DNA of 64,000 bases. It comes from Robertmurraya korlensis NBRC 107688 (GTDB taxonomy: Bacteria > Bacillota > Bacilli > Bacillales > Cytobacillaceae). The position numbers and the translations under genes were made by a program. Positions 1 to 8,524 of the stretch are shown one piece after another (within the stretch, counting starts at the first letter, position 1; the number at the start of each line of letters is the position of its first letter). The notes under the pieces are model-generated. The model did not search any database. It had not been told where the DNA came from and was given only the letters and a program-made list of their open reading frames with translations. Location of the stretch: NCBI RefSeq assembly GCF_001591645.1, contig NZ_BCVH01000007.1, positions 1-64,000 on the forward strand, read 5' to 3'.

Positions 1-1
1 G

Positions 2-232
2 AAGTTCAAGCATGTTGTACGTGCACAGGACTGTAGCGGAAAGGAGTTTGGCTCCCCTTGTTATTTTGATAATACCAAGCCGGGGTTTCAACTGTTTCTA
101 GATTCGATTAAACAATTGAAGCTAGAACAACACATGAAAAAAGTGATCGTAGGGATGGAACCTACCGGACATTATTGGTTGAAATTTAGCACATATTCTT
201 TAAGAAATCATATAAAGTTTGTCACCTGGTAA
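2..232 (+). pseudogene. IS110-family transposase, N-terminal remnant
   Basis: Read from base 2, this frame gives KFKHVVRAQD near the left edge, then CYFDNTKPGFQLF and VIVGMEPTGHYW. These match the conserved N-terminal DEDD region of IS110-type transposases, in particular the GMEPTGHYW block. The frame ends at a stop at 230-232, right after IKFVTW, where intact members continue into a VNP motif and several hundred more residues. The 5' end runs off the window. I read it as a truncated, inactive copy. No other part of the element is recognisable downstream. Confidence 0.75.
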
Positions 233-346
233 CAAAGAGATGGCCCAACAAATCATGAGGGAGAAGTCAAAACCACTTGCCATAGACAGGACAGCTTATG
301 AAAGCAACAAATAACATGGGTAATAAGTTAAGATGCAGAAATTAAC

Positions 347-829
347 TCAGTCTACTTTTATTCTATCAATAGGTAATTCTGAGCCGAAGAAAGAAATGTT
401 ATTAATACCATTTCTAATTAGATTTTCACACTCGGTGAAAGTATCGATAAAAGATTTAAAATCTATTTCGATTTCTATGCTTGGATAGGATTACATTTTG
501 TAATTGTTCTAAAATACAATGGCTATGCTTTTTAGCATTTTTACTAGTAGATATACCGATGTTCGCCTCCAGATCAAAAAGTTTACAATATGCTCTAAAT
601 CCTCTTTATAACCTTTTCGTGAAATATTACCTCTTGACCAATTTTAACGTACCCTCCAGCAGCACCAATAATTCCACCAAATCCAACTTCGGGTATATCA
701 GGGAATATTAGTGCTTAGATATTCCCGTACAAATAAGACAAGCCCTTCGCCTAGCGAGTTTGCAAGAATAAGGAATTATAAAATTTATCGTTAACCAAAG
801 CCATCGATGTAAAAAATAGCCTTTTTCAT
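347..829 (-). pseudogene. Decayed minus-strand gene, several frames, unrecognised
   Basis: On the minus strand an ATG at 829-827 follows a GGAAGG ribosome binding site and opens MKKAIFYIDGFG before a stop. Protein-like segments then continue in shifting frames: PDIPEVGFGGIIGAAGGYV, then FDLEANIGISTSKNAKKH, then EIDFKSFIDTFTECENLI, ending at a stop at 349-347. The opening resembles the N-terminus of NYN-domain nucleases (FYIDGFNLY), but the later segments do not clearly confirm this and could belong to another gene. Plus-strand reading frames over the same bases look random. Frame changes and stops argue for a pseudogene. Confidence 0.4.
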
Positions 830-1022
830 ATTTAATCCTTCCTAACTCTCATTTTTAAGACAGTCATTATAATGTCTTCTGCTAATAACTTTAGTAATCT
901 AGTTATATATTCTATTATTGTTCTTCGGATTAGCATATGGGTTCAGGGTTTCTTGTTATGGATAACAACTAAAATAATGAGTTACATAAATGAATCACGT
1001 TGTACCATCCTACTATTGTTAG

Positions 1023-1238
1023 TTATTTCCCACAAGAACAAGGGATGTAATATTTGCTAGGCAATCTCTTAATGCCCTCTGTAAAAACAATACTTCCTAA
1101 AACTCCAACTAAATCGCTCGATGAAATAATTTTAAGTGCATAATAAATGCCAGTACCAGCAATAAAATCTAGTATTAAAATTCTTTTAATTGTCGAACCT
1201 TTAATAGTGATGAAAAAAACCTGATTTCGTTTTTTCAT
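1023..1238 (-). CDS. Small hypothetical membrane protein
   Basis: A 71-residue reading frame starts at an ATG preceded by GGGTGTGA about nine bases upstream. The sequence opens MKKRNQVFF, has a hydrophobic stretch around residues 20-35 (ILILDFIAGTGIYYAL) and ends in a short tail with two cysteines (YIPCSCGK). I recognise no family. It lies just upstream, on the same strand, of the decayed gene at 347-829 and may itself be a degraded fragment. The frame could be extended upstream to 1319, but the internal ATG has the better ribosome site. The 288 bases between it and the MerR-type promoter show no convincing gene. Confidence 0.35.
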   Translation of the reverse strand: MKKRNQVFFITIKGSTIKRILILDFIAGTGIYYALKIISSSDLVGVLGSIVFTEGIKRLPSKYYIPCSCGK

Positions 1239-1526
1239 ATTATTTATCACACCCAGTTTATTTTTTTCCAAAAAAGATATGACTAAATAAGATTGTCTTA
1301 TTCCACTGATCGCCCACACTTATAAATAGTACTCTTTTAAAATATTTATAAGGCACAAACTATTACATTGTTTCATGTAACTGAAATTTAGTTAACATGT
1401 ATTCTCTAACACTTGATGGTTATACAATTAGGAATTAAGTAAAACTCCAAATGGGAAAAGCATAAATATAATAGCTTTTGTATTAGTGTCTACCTAAATC
1501 AATCTAATCAAGGTTCTAACTCCCCC

Positions 1527-1557
1527 TTGACTATGGAGTAACTCCATAGTCTAAGAT
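1527..1557 (+). promoter_or_regulatory. MerR-type promoter and operator
   Basis: A -35 box TTGACT (1527-1532) and a -10 box TAAGAT (1552-1557) are separated by 19 bases, the over-long spacing typical of MerR-activated promoters. The spacer and its edge form a perfect dyad: GACTATGGAGT, a central A, and ACTCCATAGTC (1529-1551). In the known family (BmrR, Mta, BltR) the regulator binds this dyad and untwists the DNA so that RNA polymerase can use it. The likely transcription start is at about 1564, which also favours the ATG at 1594 for the pump gene. Confidence 0.9.
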
Positions 1558-1593
1558 ACGAGTATGAATTTACACACACAGGAGATGATCAAC

Positions 1594-2937
1594 ATGGCTA
1601 TATCAAAAGGAATCGAAAAAGAATATACAATGAAATCCTTGTTAGCATACGCTACCCCAACCATTGGTGTAATGATATTTGCATCTATCTATACAATGGT
1701 AGATGGTGTTTTTTTAGCACGTTACGTGAATTCCACTGCGTTGTCCGCAGTTAATATTTTCATGCCTTTTTATGCATTAATATTTGCTGTTGCTTTAATG
1801 CTAGGAACCGGGGGCAGTGCCATTATTGCAAAGAAAATAGGTGAAAATAAATACAAGGAGGCAAATAGGAACTTTACGTTTATCGTATTATGTGGGATTG
1901 TCATTGGTTTTCTAATCATGATTTTTGGATTATTATTTATTCGGCCATTGTTAACGTTACTTGGAGCTGGTACAAGTGATCAACTTTTTGATTATACTAT
2001 CTTATACGCGCAGACCATATTAACGATCGCCCCATTGCTTATTATCCAAGCAATGTTTGAAACCTTCTTTGTGACAGCAGGAAAACCAAATTTTAATTTG
2101 GTCATTACCATTATCGGTGGAAGTGTAAACATTGTTTTGGATTATGTGTTTATTGTTAAAATGAATATGGGAATTGAGGGAGCTGCCATTGCAACTGCAA
2201 TAGGAATTGCAATTCCAGCGCTTGTAGGAATTGTATATTTTTTATTAGCAAAAAAAGACCAGCTTCACTTTGCTATTCCAAAAATTGAATGGAAAGTTCT
2301 TCTGAACAGTTGTCTTAATGGTTCATCTGAAATGGTTACTAACCTTTCGTCCTCGGTCGTAACTTTTGTTTTTAACCTATTAATGTTGAAATATATAGGA
2401 GTAGAAGGAGTAGCTGCTGTCACAATTATGCTTTACCTTATGTTTTTTTTAACTCCAATCTTCATGGGGTTTTCCGTTGGTATTGCCCCAATTATAAGCT
2501 ATAATTATGGAAGTCAAAATACCAATCAATTAAAACGAATTTTTTTAAATAGCATACTTTTTATTGGAATTAGTTCAATAGTTGTATTTGGGGGTTCCCT
2601 TTTGCTAGGTCCTCTTTTAATCCAATTTATGGTGGAAGAGGGTAGTAATGTATATAACATAGTTATGGGGGGATTTCGAATATTCTGTTTTGCGTACTTA
2701 TTCATGGGATTAAACATCTTTGCTTCCATGCTGTTTACAGCACTATCAAATGGGAAGATTTCAGCATTAATCTCTTTACTGCGAACATTGGTATTCGTAT
2801 TAATTGCATTATTGGTTCTGCCAATTGTAATGGGAGTTCCCGGAATTTGGGTAGCTATTCCAATAGCTGAATTCCTCTCGATTATCGTTTGTGCTATTTT
2901 TATAGTTCGAAAAAGAGGAGTTTATCTTTACTATTAA
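1594..2937 (+). CDS. MATE-family multidrug efflux transporter
   Basis: A 447-residue polytopic membrane protein of the MATE family (MepA/NorM-like), exporting cationic drugs or similar compounds with a Na+ or H+ gradient. The N-terminal helix signature ATPTIGVMIFASIYTMVDGVFLARYV and GTGGSAIIAKKIGE are typical, with 12 hydrophobic segments in two halves. I chose the ATG at 1594 because AGGAG sits eight bases before it; an ATG at 1564 would lie at the predicted transcription start. The gene sits directly behind a MerR-type promoter and 35 bases before a MerR regulator, so drug-induced expression is likely. The substrate is unknown. Confidence 0.88.
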   Translation: MAISKGIEKEYTMKSLLAYATPTIGVMIFASIYTMVDGVFLARYVNSTALSAVNIFMPFYALIFAVALMLGTGGSAIIAKKIGENKYKEANRNFTFIVLCGIVIGFLIMIFGLLFIRPLLTLLGAGTSDQLFDYTILYAQTILTIAPLLIIQAMFETFFVTAGKPNFNLVITIIGGSVNIVLDYVFIVKMNMGIEGAAIATAIGIAIPALVGIVYFLLAKKDQLHFAIPKIEWKVLLNSCLNGSSEMVTNLSSSVVTFVFNLLMLKYIGVEGVAAVTIMLYLMFFLTPIFMGFSVGIAPIISYNYGSQNTNQLKRIFLNSILFIGISSIVVFGGSLLLGPLLIQFMVEEGSNVYNIVMGGFRIFCFAYLFMGLNIFASMLFTALSNGKISALISLLRTLVFVLIALLVLPIVMGVPGIWVAIPIAEFLSIIVCAIFIVRKRGVYLYY

Positions 2938-2972
2938 TGTGACTCGATAATTTTAAGAAAGGCAAATATTTT

Positions 2973-3794
2973 ATGGACATAAACCCACAAATTCACTTAA
3001 CGACAGGCCAATTTGCTAAATTAATGAATATCAGGAAAGATACTTTGATCTACTATGATAAAGTTGGTATATTTTCTCCGGAGATTATTACTTCTAACGG
3101 CTATCGCTATTATTCAGTATATCAAGCAGAGGTTTTTCATGTGATTTTAATACTCAAAGAGTTAGATATGCCATTAAAGGAAATTGAGAAATTCCTTGAT
3201 AACAGATCACCTGAACGACTTCTTCTTTTATTGGAGCAGAAAGAAAAAGCACTTTCGACGAAAATTAACCATCTCACAAAAATGAAAAAGTTGGTTGAAG
3301 ACAAAAAAAATGATATAAGAGAAGCATTGGAAGTAAATACCTCAGATATTTTTATAGAACATAAGGTAGAGGATGATTTCATAGTTGTAACCGATGCAAA
3401 ACCCTTAACAAATGATAGAAACGCCTATGAATCTATCCAACTACATTTTAAGTATTTAGATGAATCTAATAATGTTAGTTCCACTTCTGAAGGATGGATG
3501 ATTAGTGTAAGTAGTGTACTAGACAGGGAAAGTATTAAGTATGACTACCTTTATACAAAAGTAACTGAATCAAGTTTTGCTAATCGTATAATTGAGAAAG
3601 GAACTTATTTGGTTGCGTATCATAGTGGAGGTTATCTTAGAATTGAGGAAACCTACAGTAGGTTAGTAAAATACGCACACGATAATAATTTAGTCTTAAA
3701 AGGTTATATCTATGAAGATGCATTGTTAGATGAGTTATCTGTTAAAGGATTCGAAAAGTATTTAATAAAACTTTCCGTTCAGGTCCTTGCCTAA
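2973..3794 (+). CDS. MerR-family drug-responsive activator
   Basis: A 273-residue regulator with an N-terminal winged-helix MerR domain (residues about 8-80: [21 protein letters not shown], then NGYRYY), a long linking helix rich in Lys and Glu (about 80-125), and a C-terminal effector-binding region resembling BmrR/GyrI-like drug-sensing domains. AAAGG upstream of the ATG is the ribosome site. It follows the MATE gene by 35 bases, probably in the same transcript, so regulator and pump would be co-induced from the dyad promoter at 1527-1557. The inducer is not predictable from sequence. Confidence 0.88.
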   Translation: MDINPQIHLTTGQFAKLMNIRKDTLIYYDKVGIFSPEIITSNGYRYYSVYQAEVFHVILILKELDMPLKEIEKFLDNRSPERLLLLLEQKEKALSTKINHLTKMKKLVEDKKNDIREALEVNTSDIFIEHKVEDDFIVVTDAKPLTNDRNAYESIQLHFKYLDESNNVSSTSEGWMISVSSVLDRESIKYDYLYTKVTESSFANRIIEKGTYLVAYHSGGYLRIEETYSRLVKYAHDNNLVLKGYIYEDALLDELSVKGFEKYLIKLSVQVLA

Positions 3795-3818
3795 ACTAAT
3801 CTATCAGACACAACTTTA

Positions 3819-3860
3819 CATGAAGATGGAGAGATATTTATATACCTGTCCATCTTCATG
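3819..3860. terminator. Perfect 12-bp hairpin, possible terminator
   Basis: CATGAAGATGGA (3819-3830) and TCCATCTTCATG (3849-3860) are exact inverse complements around an 18-base loop. It sits between convergent genes (the MerR regulator and the DUF421 gene). No long T-run follows on either strand, so termination may be weak. Confidence 0.5.
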
Positions 3861-3918
3861 TTGTTAATTGATGGAATAAATTTCTATGGTAAATGCATTA
3901 TATACAGTATTGAAAACG

Positions 3919-4560
3919 TTAAGCCTCATGTTCTTTCTTTTGAATGTGGAACTTCTCATTCTTATAGCTACAATAAAGAATGTTCTCTACTTGATTGAAT
4001 CCTATTTTCTGAAGCTCCGTAATTAACCAATTCTTTGTTCTGTTTACTACTTTTAAATTATTTTCTTGAATTTTTCCATCTAAAACCAATGGTAGTGTAA
4101 AATTGTTATCCCCTTTTTTAAAGACAGATAGAGCCCCAGACCTTTCCAATATAGCATAGTCCACTTCTCTTAAATCTGATACCTCTGCTTGCCTTAGTTG
4201 AATCAGAATATCGTCTATAGTAAAACCGTGCTTCCGAAGATTTTTTTCTATTAGTTTTCCATTGTCCACTATCATTATTGGGCTTCCATTGATTAATTTA
4301 TGGAACTTTTGACTTTTTAATTCTATTGTTCCTAGTATCACCTGTAAGGAACCAAGCAAAAAGATAGGTGCCAAAGCCCTAACCATATGGACATGTGGAT
4401 CTTCGATCGAAATTACTGCTAACTCTGCAACCATTAGGGAGACAATTATGTCAAGTATACTTAATTTACTTAATTCTTTTTTACCCACAAAACGAAATAA
4501 CGTTAGTACCACAAGGAATACTATAAGAGTACGCAGTAGAGTATTTACAATTTCCCACAA
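3919..4560 (-). CDS. DUF421 (YetF/YrbG-type) membrane protein
   Basis: A 213-residue DUF421 protein: about three N-terminal transmembrane helices (residues 1-80), including the conserved FVGKKELSKLSILDIIVSLM block, then a cytoplasmic domain with the family-typical INGSPIMIVDNGKLI and LRKHGFTIDDILIQLRQ. B. subtilis paralogues such as YetF and YrbG are of unclear function; some have been linked to spore or membrane properties. The start is TTG at 4560-4558, with GGAGG nine bases upstream. It stands alone between a convergent regulator and decayed recombinase DNA. Confidence 0.85.
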   Translation of the reverse strand: MWEIVNTLLRTLIVFLVVLTLFRFVGKKELSKLSILDIIVSLMVAELAVISIEDPHVHMVRALAPIFLLGSLQVILGTIELKSQKFHKLINGSPIMIVDNGKLIEKNLRKHGFTIDDILIQLRQAEVSDLREVDYAILERSGALSVFKKGDNNFTLPLVLDGKIQENNLKVVNRTKNWLITELQKIGFNQVENILYCSYKNEKFHIQKKEHEA

Positions 4561-4781
4561 AATCTAAATCCTCCTATATTTTGTTTAGTTTGCTATCGAC
4601 CCCTTAAACCTAGAATATTATTCTCTTTGTTCATGATTGGTGTCAAATGGTATTATTCCATTTGTGAAACGAATCATTCATGTTTACTGAAATTTATTCT
4701 AAATGGAGCAACGGTCTATTTAGAATTTCTACTCTGGAAAAGCAGGAGGGGGATCCCCTTATGGAACGTTGGAATGAGTAA

Positions 4782-5207
4782 TTTCAATTTGAAGACTTTT
4801 TAAGTTTATTAAAGTTTCAATTAAATAATAGAGAAATCACTATCAATCGAAAATTATCCTCTCTAAAGTCCTTATTCAACTACCTTCAGAATATAGCGGA
4901 GACGGATCAATTAGAGCCTTATATTAAGAGAAATGTCATGGCTAAAATTGAATTTAATGATGTATCTGAGAACCCTGAGACGGTAGCAAAACCAAATGGA
5001 AGGGAAAATCTTAATGGGCGATGAATATGAGCTCTTTAGAAGCTTTGTAGCCCATGAGTATGGTGATCAGAACAGTTCTAACAAACATATTGTAAGATTT
5101 CATGAATTAATAAAGAGAGAAATAGAGCCATTGTTTCTTTGTTCTTAGGGTCTGGGTTAAGATTAACGGAATTGGCTGTTATTAAAATGGTCTGTGAACT
5201 TTTGTGA
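4782..5207 (+). pseudogene. xerS: Tyrosine recombinase XerS, frameshifted remnant
   Basis: Protein-like segments of XerS run through several frames: FQFEDFLSLLKFQLNNREI, TINRKLSSLKSLFNYLQNI and PYIKRNVMAKIEFNDV, then, after a shift, MGDEYELFRSFVAHEYGD, then, after another, LGSGLRLTELAVI. These follow the XerS order from the core-binding domain into the first part of the catalytic domain. The N-terminus is cut by a stop just before 4782, and the C-terminal HxxR and tyrosine regions are missing. XerS is a dif-type single recombinase in some Firmicutes. A separate intact tyrosine recombinase lies at 7523-8362. Confidence 0.75.
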
Positions 5208-5317
5208 ATTTTTAGGGGAAGCATGTGGTCAATATATATCTAATTAAGAAGGATGAAACTTAAATGGAAAATTATAAGAACATACTTTCAATAGCTATGC
5301 TTTGTCAGGGTGATCTT

Positions 5318-5467
5318 CTATAACCAGCTTAATTTCTGATACTTCTTTGCAGAAACCTTAAGCTCGTTTACGATCTTTTCAATAGGTTCCCCTTTAAGTA
5401 GCATCATTGTAATTTTAGCAGTTGTGTTTCTAATGTTGATAAGATTTTGTTCTAATCCTGAAATCAT
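5318..5467 (-). CDS. Small 49-residue protein, HTH-like, hypothetical
   Basis: A 49-residue frame, MISGLEQNLINIRN at the start and KKYQKLSWL at the end, has a clean ribosome site (GAGGGGC) upstream. The middle (ITMMLLKGEPIEKIVNELKV) looks like paired short helices of a helix-turn-helix, suggesting a small DNA-binding or partner protein. I recognise no named family. It lies downstream of, and opposite to, the xerS remnant. It may be a real small gene or a leftover of a mobile region. Confidence 0.45.
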   Translation of the reverse strand: MISGLEQNLINIRNTTAKITMMLLKGEPIEKIVNELKVSAKKYQKLSWL

Positions 5468-5806
5468 ATGAGTGCCCCTCTTTTAAAATTTGCCTTCTGT
5501 ATGTTTTATCTTCTATGTTTAGGAATAAAATTAAATGTACATTGAAGGTATTCCTAAATGTAAATATCTCGTGTTTGCCGCATCATTTTATATTTAGCTT
5601 TAGTTATAACTCGGGACTTTGCTGAATCAATACTTTTTAAAACAAGTAAACAAACGTTTTTTTGTTCACACTTTAAATATGAAAAGTGAGTAAGTTTATA
5701 GAACTTATATAAACACTAATCGGCCCTTGTAAACATCCTTATGGAACAAACGAGGCAGGATAATTGAAGAGGCCTGTTACATATAAGGGGTAGAGAGTGG
5801 GAGGGA
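5468..5806. other. Intergenic stretch, nothing clear
   Basis: About 340 AT-rich bases without a supported gene. The only visible signal is the ribosome site GGGAGGGA just before the acetyltransferase pseudogene. No structured RNA or repeat was recognised. Confidence 0.5.
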
Positions 5807-6153
5807 ATGTTTTCAACATTAAAGACAGAAAGATTGGTATTAAGAGAAATAACAATGGATGATGCAGAGGGCATATTTGCTTGTTTTTCAAATTTAAATG
5901 TAACACGTTATTATGGCGTAGAGACTTTAGGAAATATAGAACAAGCAAAGGCATTTGTTGATTTCTTAAAGGAGAAAAGAGGAATAAGTTGGGGAATTGA
6001 AATAAAAGTAACAAAAGGAATAATTGGGACTATTGGATTTAATGCTTGGCCCCAAAGCAAAAGTGAGCAGAGATAGGTTATGAGGTACATCCTCATCATA
6101 GGAGAAAGTGATACACCATTGAAGCCGTATCTATAGTAATTGAACACGTATAA
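5807..6153 (+). pseudogene. GNAT acetyltransferase (RimJ-like), frameshifted
   Basis: It opens MFSTLKTERLVLREITMDD, the standard N-terminus of RimJ/RimL-type GNAT acetyltransferases, behind a good ribosome site. It continues to GTIGFNAWPQSK and then stops at 6074-6076. The expected continuation is found in another frame (AEIGYEVHPHHRRK), and after a further break as YTIEAVSIVIEHV, ending at 6153. Intact members have about 180 residues with acetyl-CoA-binding loops that are disrupted here. At least two frame changes make it inactive unless they are assembly errors. Confidence 0.8.
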
Positions 6154-6183
6154 CAAGGCCCTTCTAGGAGAAGGACCTTGTTA
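6151..6183. terminator. Bidirectional hairpin terminator
   Basis: AACAAGGCCCTTCT and AGAAGGACCTTGTT flank a short loop, with one mismatch in a 14-bp stem. It lies between the acetyltransferase remnant and the convergent secreted-protein gene. Confidence 0.65.
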
Positions 6184-6204
6184 ATATGGAAACTAAAAGT
6201 TAAT

Positions 6205-6810
6205 TTATCTCCACTTTCCTTGATCAACCTCGTAAGCGCATTGTCCTACAATCCAAGCAAGTTGACCAGTTATAACATATATATTACTTTTTACTCCCAT
6301 CTTTATTAGTTGCTTAGCTGCAGCAGTATAATTTCCGCTCCAGAGATACTCGTAGAGGAGTGCAAGTGCAGATATCCCAAAAAAAGTGCCATTAAAATAT
6401 GTCTTTAATTTAGAATTAACACATCGATTATGAGCATCATTTTTAGAGGTGCTGTAAGTAGTAACCAGACTAAAATATGGAGTTACAGCTGGCTCAGTCA
6501 AAAAATTTTTTTTGTTCCCGGGTTTTGTAAATACAACTGGAGAATTAGTGTATATCTCCTTAAACTGAGTAAGATCTGCACTTTTCCCGAACTCAGATTC
6601 TAACTTATTAAAATCAATATCTATGATGTTACCTTCTTCATCTTTTATGGTCGCCTCTTCCCATAAAAATTCAAGTTGTGCTGCCATTTCCTTTACTTGT
6701 TCCTCTTCGGAAGATGGAAGGGTTTTACCTTTAGCTAAACTGGTCGAAGCAAATACTAAGGTGAAAACGATAGACAATATAATAGCCTTTAACCAAATGC
6801 TATTTTTCAA
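6205..6810 (-). CDS. Secreted protein with C-terminal hydrophobic two-cysteine domain
   Basis: A 201-residue protein from a TTG start (AGGAC upstream, somewhat far). Residues 1-26 form a Sec signal peptide ending ASTSLA. A charged, acidic middle region (about 30-110) follows. The C-terminal 70 residues are hydrophobic and bounded by two cysteines (Cys130, Cys191) that could form a disulfide. This architecture recalls Bacillus secreted peptide toxins such as SdpC, where the active part is a hydrophobic C-terminal segment with a cysteine pair, but I see no clear sequence match. A divergent two-helix membrane protein lies 143 bases away and might be its partner. The function is unknown. Confidence 0.7.
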   Translation of the reverse strand: MKNSIWLKAIILSIVFTLVFASTSLAKGKTLPSSEEEQVKEMAAQLEFLWEEATIKDEEGNIIDIDFNKLESEFGKSADLTQFKEIYTNSPVVFTKPGNKKNFLTEPAVTPYFSLVTTYSTSKNDAHNRCVNSKLKTYFNGTFFGISALALLYEYLWSGNYTAAAKQLIKMGVKSNIYVITGQLAWIVGQCAYEVDQGKWR

Positions 6811-6884
6811 ATCTAGTAACGTCCTTTTGGTATTTATTTACAATAAATATTGTAACACACAGAAAATGTAATTAATATACATTT

Positions 6885-6913
6885 TTGGTAATTAAATAGA
6901 TTTTTTGTATAAT
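6885..6913 (+). promoter_or_regulatory. Sigma-A-type promoter
   Basis: TTGGTA (6885-6890), a 17-base spacer and TATAAT (6908-6913), about 40 bases before the start of the small membrane protein gene at 6954. Confidence 0.65.
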
Positions 6914-6953
6914 ATAATCATTGGAACTAAAATATTTTTAAGGAGGTAAAAAT

Positions 6954-7148
6954 ATGGAAGTGAAAAAAAGAAGGACAATAGCCTTTTTTATTTGTTTAGT
7001 ATTAATGTATTTATTTTTTATAGTTACTGACTATATTAAGTTAGATGAACTAAATTTACTGGTAAATTTTTTGAAATCATTGGTTATAATGGCTGTATTA
7101 ACATTGTTAATGTGGTTATTTGGAGGGAGAAAAGAAGGGCATAAATAG
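6954..7148 (+). CDS. Small two-helix membrane protein
   Basis: A 64-residue protein with a positively charged N-terminus (MEVKKRRT), two predicted transmembrane helices (about 9-27 and 40-58) and a basic tail (GGRKEGHK). AAGGAGG lies seven bases before the ATG and a good promoter upstream, so it is a real gene. No family is recognised. Size and topology resemble small immunity or stress membrane proteins; its divergent placement beside the secreted two-cysteine protein suggests, but does not show, an immunity role. Confidence 0.65.
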   Translation: MEVKKRRTIAFFICLVLMYLFFIVTDYIKLDELNLLVNFLKSLVIMAVLTLLMWLFGGRKEGHK

Positions 7149-7522
7149 TGAATGGAAGCGGCGGTGTTTTAAACAGTAACTTCATCTGAAGGAAATGATA
7201 ACGATTATATAGAGGGATCAGAGAGAATGTGATATGATTTTAAATAATCCTACAAAACAATTGTAAATGATTTTGCTGAAGTGTTTTGTATTGCTAATAA
7301 ATTATAGTTTATGAAGGTAGCATTCCTTTAGCAGGAATGCTTTTTTCTTGTTGAACAAATTGGGGCATCATTAATGTAATAAGGAAAATGAATTTCAAGT
7401 TTGTGTACAAATACACTTAAACAAACGGGGGCAATTACTGAATATATATCTATTAAATAGGTATATTCTATGGATTTTAGGCAGATACTGTTAGTACTAG
7501 AACGATCGGGGAGTTGTTCAAA
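7149..7522 (+). other. Intergenic region before recombinase
   Basis: About 370 bases without a gene. It contains the terminator at 7319-7346. No attachment-site repeat could be identified by eye next to the recombinase gene. Confidence 0.5.
7319..7346 (+). terminator. Rho-independent terminator
   Basis: AGCATTCC and GGAATGCT form an 8-bp stem followed by a run of six T. It probably ends transcripts coming from the small membrane protein gene. Confidence 0.8.
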
Positions 7523-8362
7523 ATGCTAGTATCTGAAGCCTGGAAACTATATAAAGCAGATAAACAAATTCAAGGGTATTCTTCTCAAACATTAAAGGTA
7601 TATAAAGTGCAATTGTCCTTGATGATAAAATACTTTGGAGATATTAAGATTACTGATATTACAACTGAATCTATCAAACTATATCTTGGAGAAGTTGCAA
7701 CTCAATTAAAAGCGTCAAGTCTCTGTCATAGAATTCGTTTTATAAAATCGTTGTTTAAATGGGTTCAAGAAGAGAAGTATGTTTCGGTTAACCCGGTATC
7801 TAGTATTAAAGAACCCAAGCCGGAGAGTAGAATTCCTAAGTTTTTAACGGAAGAGGAAATTGAATTACTTCGCGAAGCGTGTGGTACCACTTTTGAGAAA
7901 GCGTTATTTGAGTTTATGTACTCAACCGGATGTAGAATTGGAGAGGTCGTAAACTTAGATAAGCATTCCATTAACTTTGCAGAACAGTCTGTTATCGTTT
8001 TTGGAAAAGGGAAAAAAGAAAGAGAAGTGTATTTTAATACTCGATGTAGTATCTGGTTAAAAAGATATATAGAGGAAAGAACGGATGATCAACAAGCATT
8101 GTTCGTAACGATTCGAGCACCACATCGAATGAGTATTGCTCAGATGAGATATGTTATAAAACAGGTTTCCAAAAGAGCTGGAATAAGTAAGTGCATCCAC
8201 CCACATCAGTTAAGACATAGCTATGCGACAACTCTTATAAATAATGGAGCACCACTAGAAGTTATACAAAACTTAATGGGCCATGAAAAAAGTGAAACGA
8301 CTAGAGTATATGCTTATCTAAGTGGACAATTGAGACGTGAGCTATATAAGAAATTCTTTTAA
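7523..8362 (+). CDS. Tyrosine recombinase / integrase (XerC/D-like)
   Basis: A 279-residue phage-integrase-family recombinase. An N-terminal SAM-like core-binding domain (residues about 1-85) is followed by a catalytic domain with the expected residues: Arg in STGCRIGEV, HxxR in HPHQLRHSYAT, the LMGHEKSETT block and a Tyr in TRVYAYLS. The ATG at 7523 has GGGGAG nine bases upstream; a TTG three codons earlier is less well placed. The size and lack of phage genes suggest a stand-alone XerC/D-like or integron-type recombinase rather than part of an intact prophage. A terminator follows immediately. Confidence 0.88.
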   Translation: MLVSEAWKLYKADKQIQGYSSQTLKVYKVQLSLMIKYFGDIKITDITTESIKLYLGEVATQLKASSLCHRIRFIKSLFKWVQEEKYVSVNPVSSIKEPKPESRIPKFLTEEEIELLREACGTTFEKALFEFMYSTGCRIGEVVNLDKHSINFAEQSVIVFGKGKKEREVYFNTRCSIWLKRYIEERTDDQQALFVTIRAPHRMSIAQMRYVIKQVSKRAGISKCIHPHQLRHSYATTLINNGAPLEVIQNLMGHEKSETTRVYAYLSGQLRRELYKKFF

Positions 8363-8363
8363 G

Positions 8364-8389
8364 TGCTGCATGAAGCAGCATTTTTTTTT
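8364..8389 (+). terminator. Rho-independent terminator
   Basis: TGCTGC, a five-base loop and GCAGCA, then nine T. It lies directly after the recombinase stop codon. Confidence 0.85.
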
Positions 8390-8441
8390 GTTGTACTAAG
8401 AACTTGAATAATAGAGCCAAATTGTGCATTATAAAGAACTC

Positions 8442-8495
8442 AAAAAAGGCTACCTTGTTTGGAAGTAAGAGGATCATTTACTTCCTAAGGTAGTC
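8442..8495 (-). terminator. Long hairpin terminator for the minus-strand gene
   Basis: GGCTACCTT (8448-8456) pairs with AAGGTAGTC (8487-8495) with one G-T pair, and GGAAGTAA (8461-8468) pairs with TTACTTCC (8478-8485). Read on the minus strand it ends in six T, fitting termination of the CBO0543-type pseudogene. Confidence 0.75.
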
Positions 8496-8524
8496 TAAAT
8501 GATAGTCAAGGATATGTTGTTATT

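Noticed and set aside
481-711. 76-residue plus-strand frame in the left region
   Set aside because: The minus strand over the same bases shows protein-like segments of a decayed gene; the plus frame has no ribosome site and looks random.
872-1060. 62-residue plus-strand frame
   Set aside because: No ribosome site and no recognisable features; it overlaps the opposite-strand frame at 1023-1238.
3905-3922. GAAAACGTTA as a cre site
   Set aside because: Only a partial match, located at the 3' end of the minus-strand DUF421 gene where control is unlikely.
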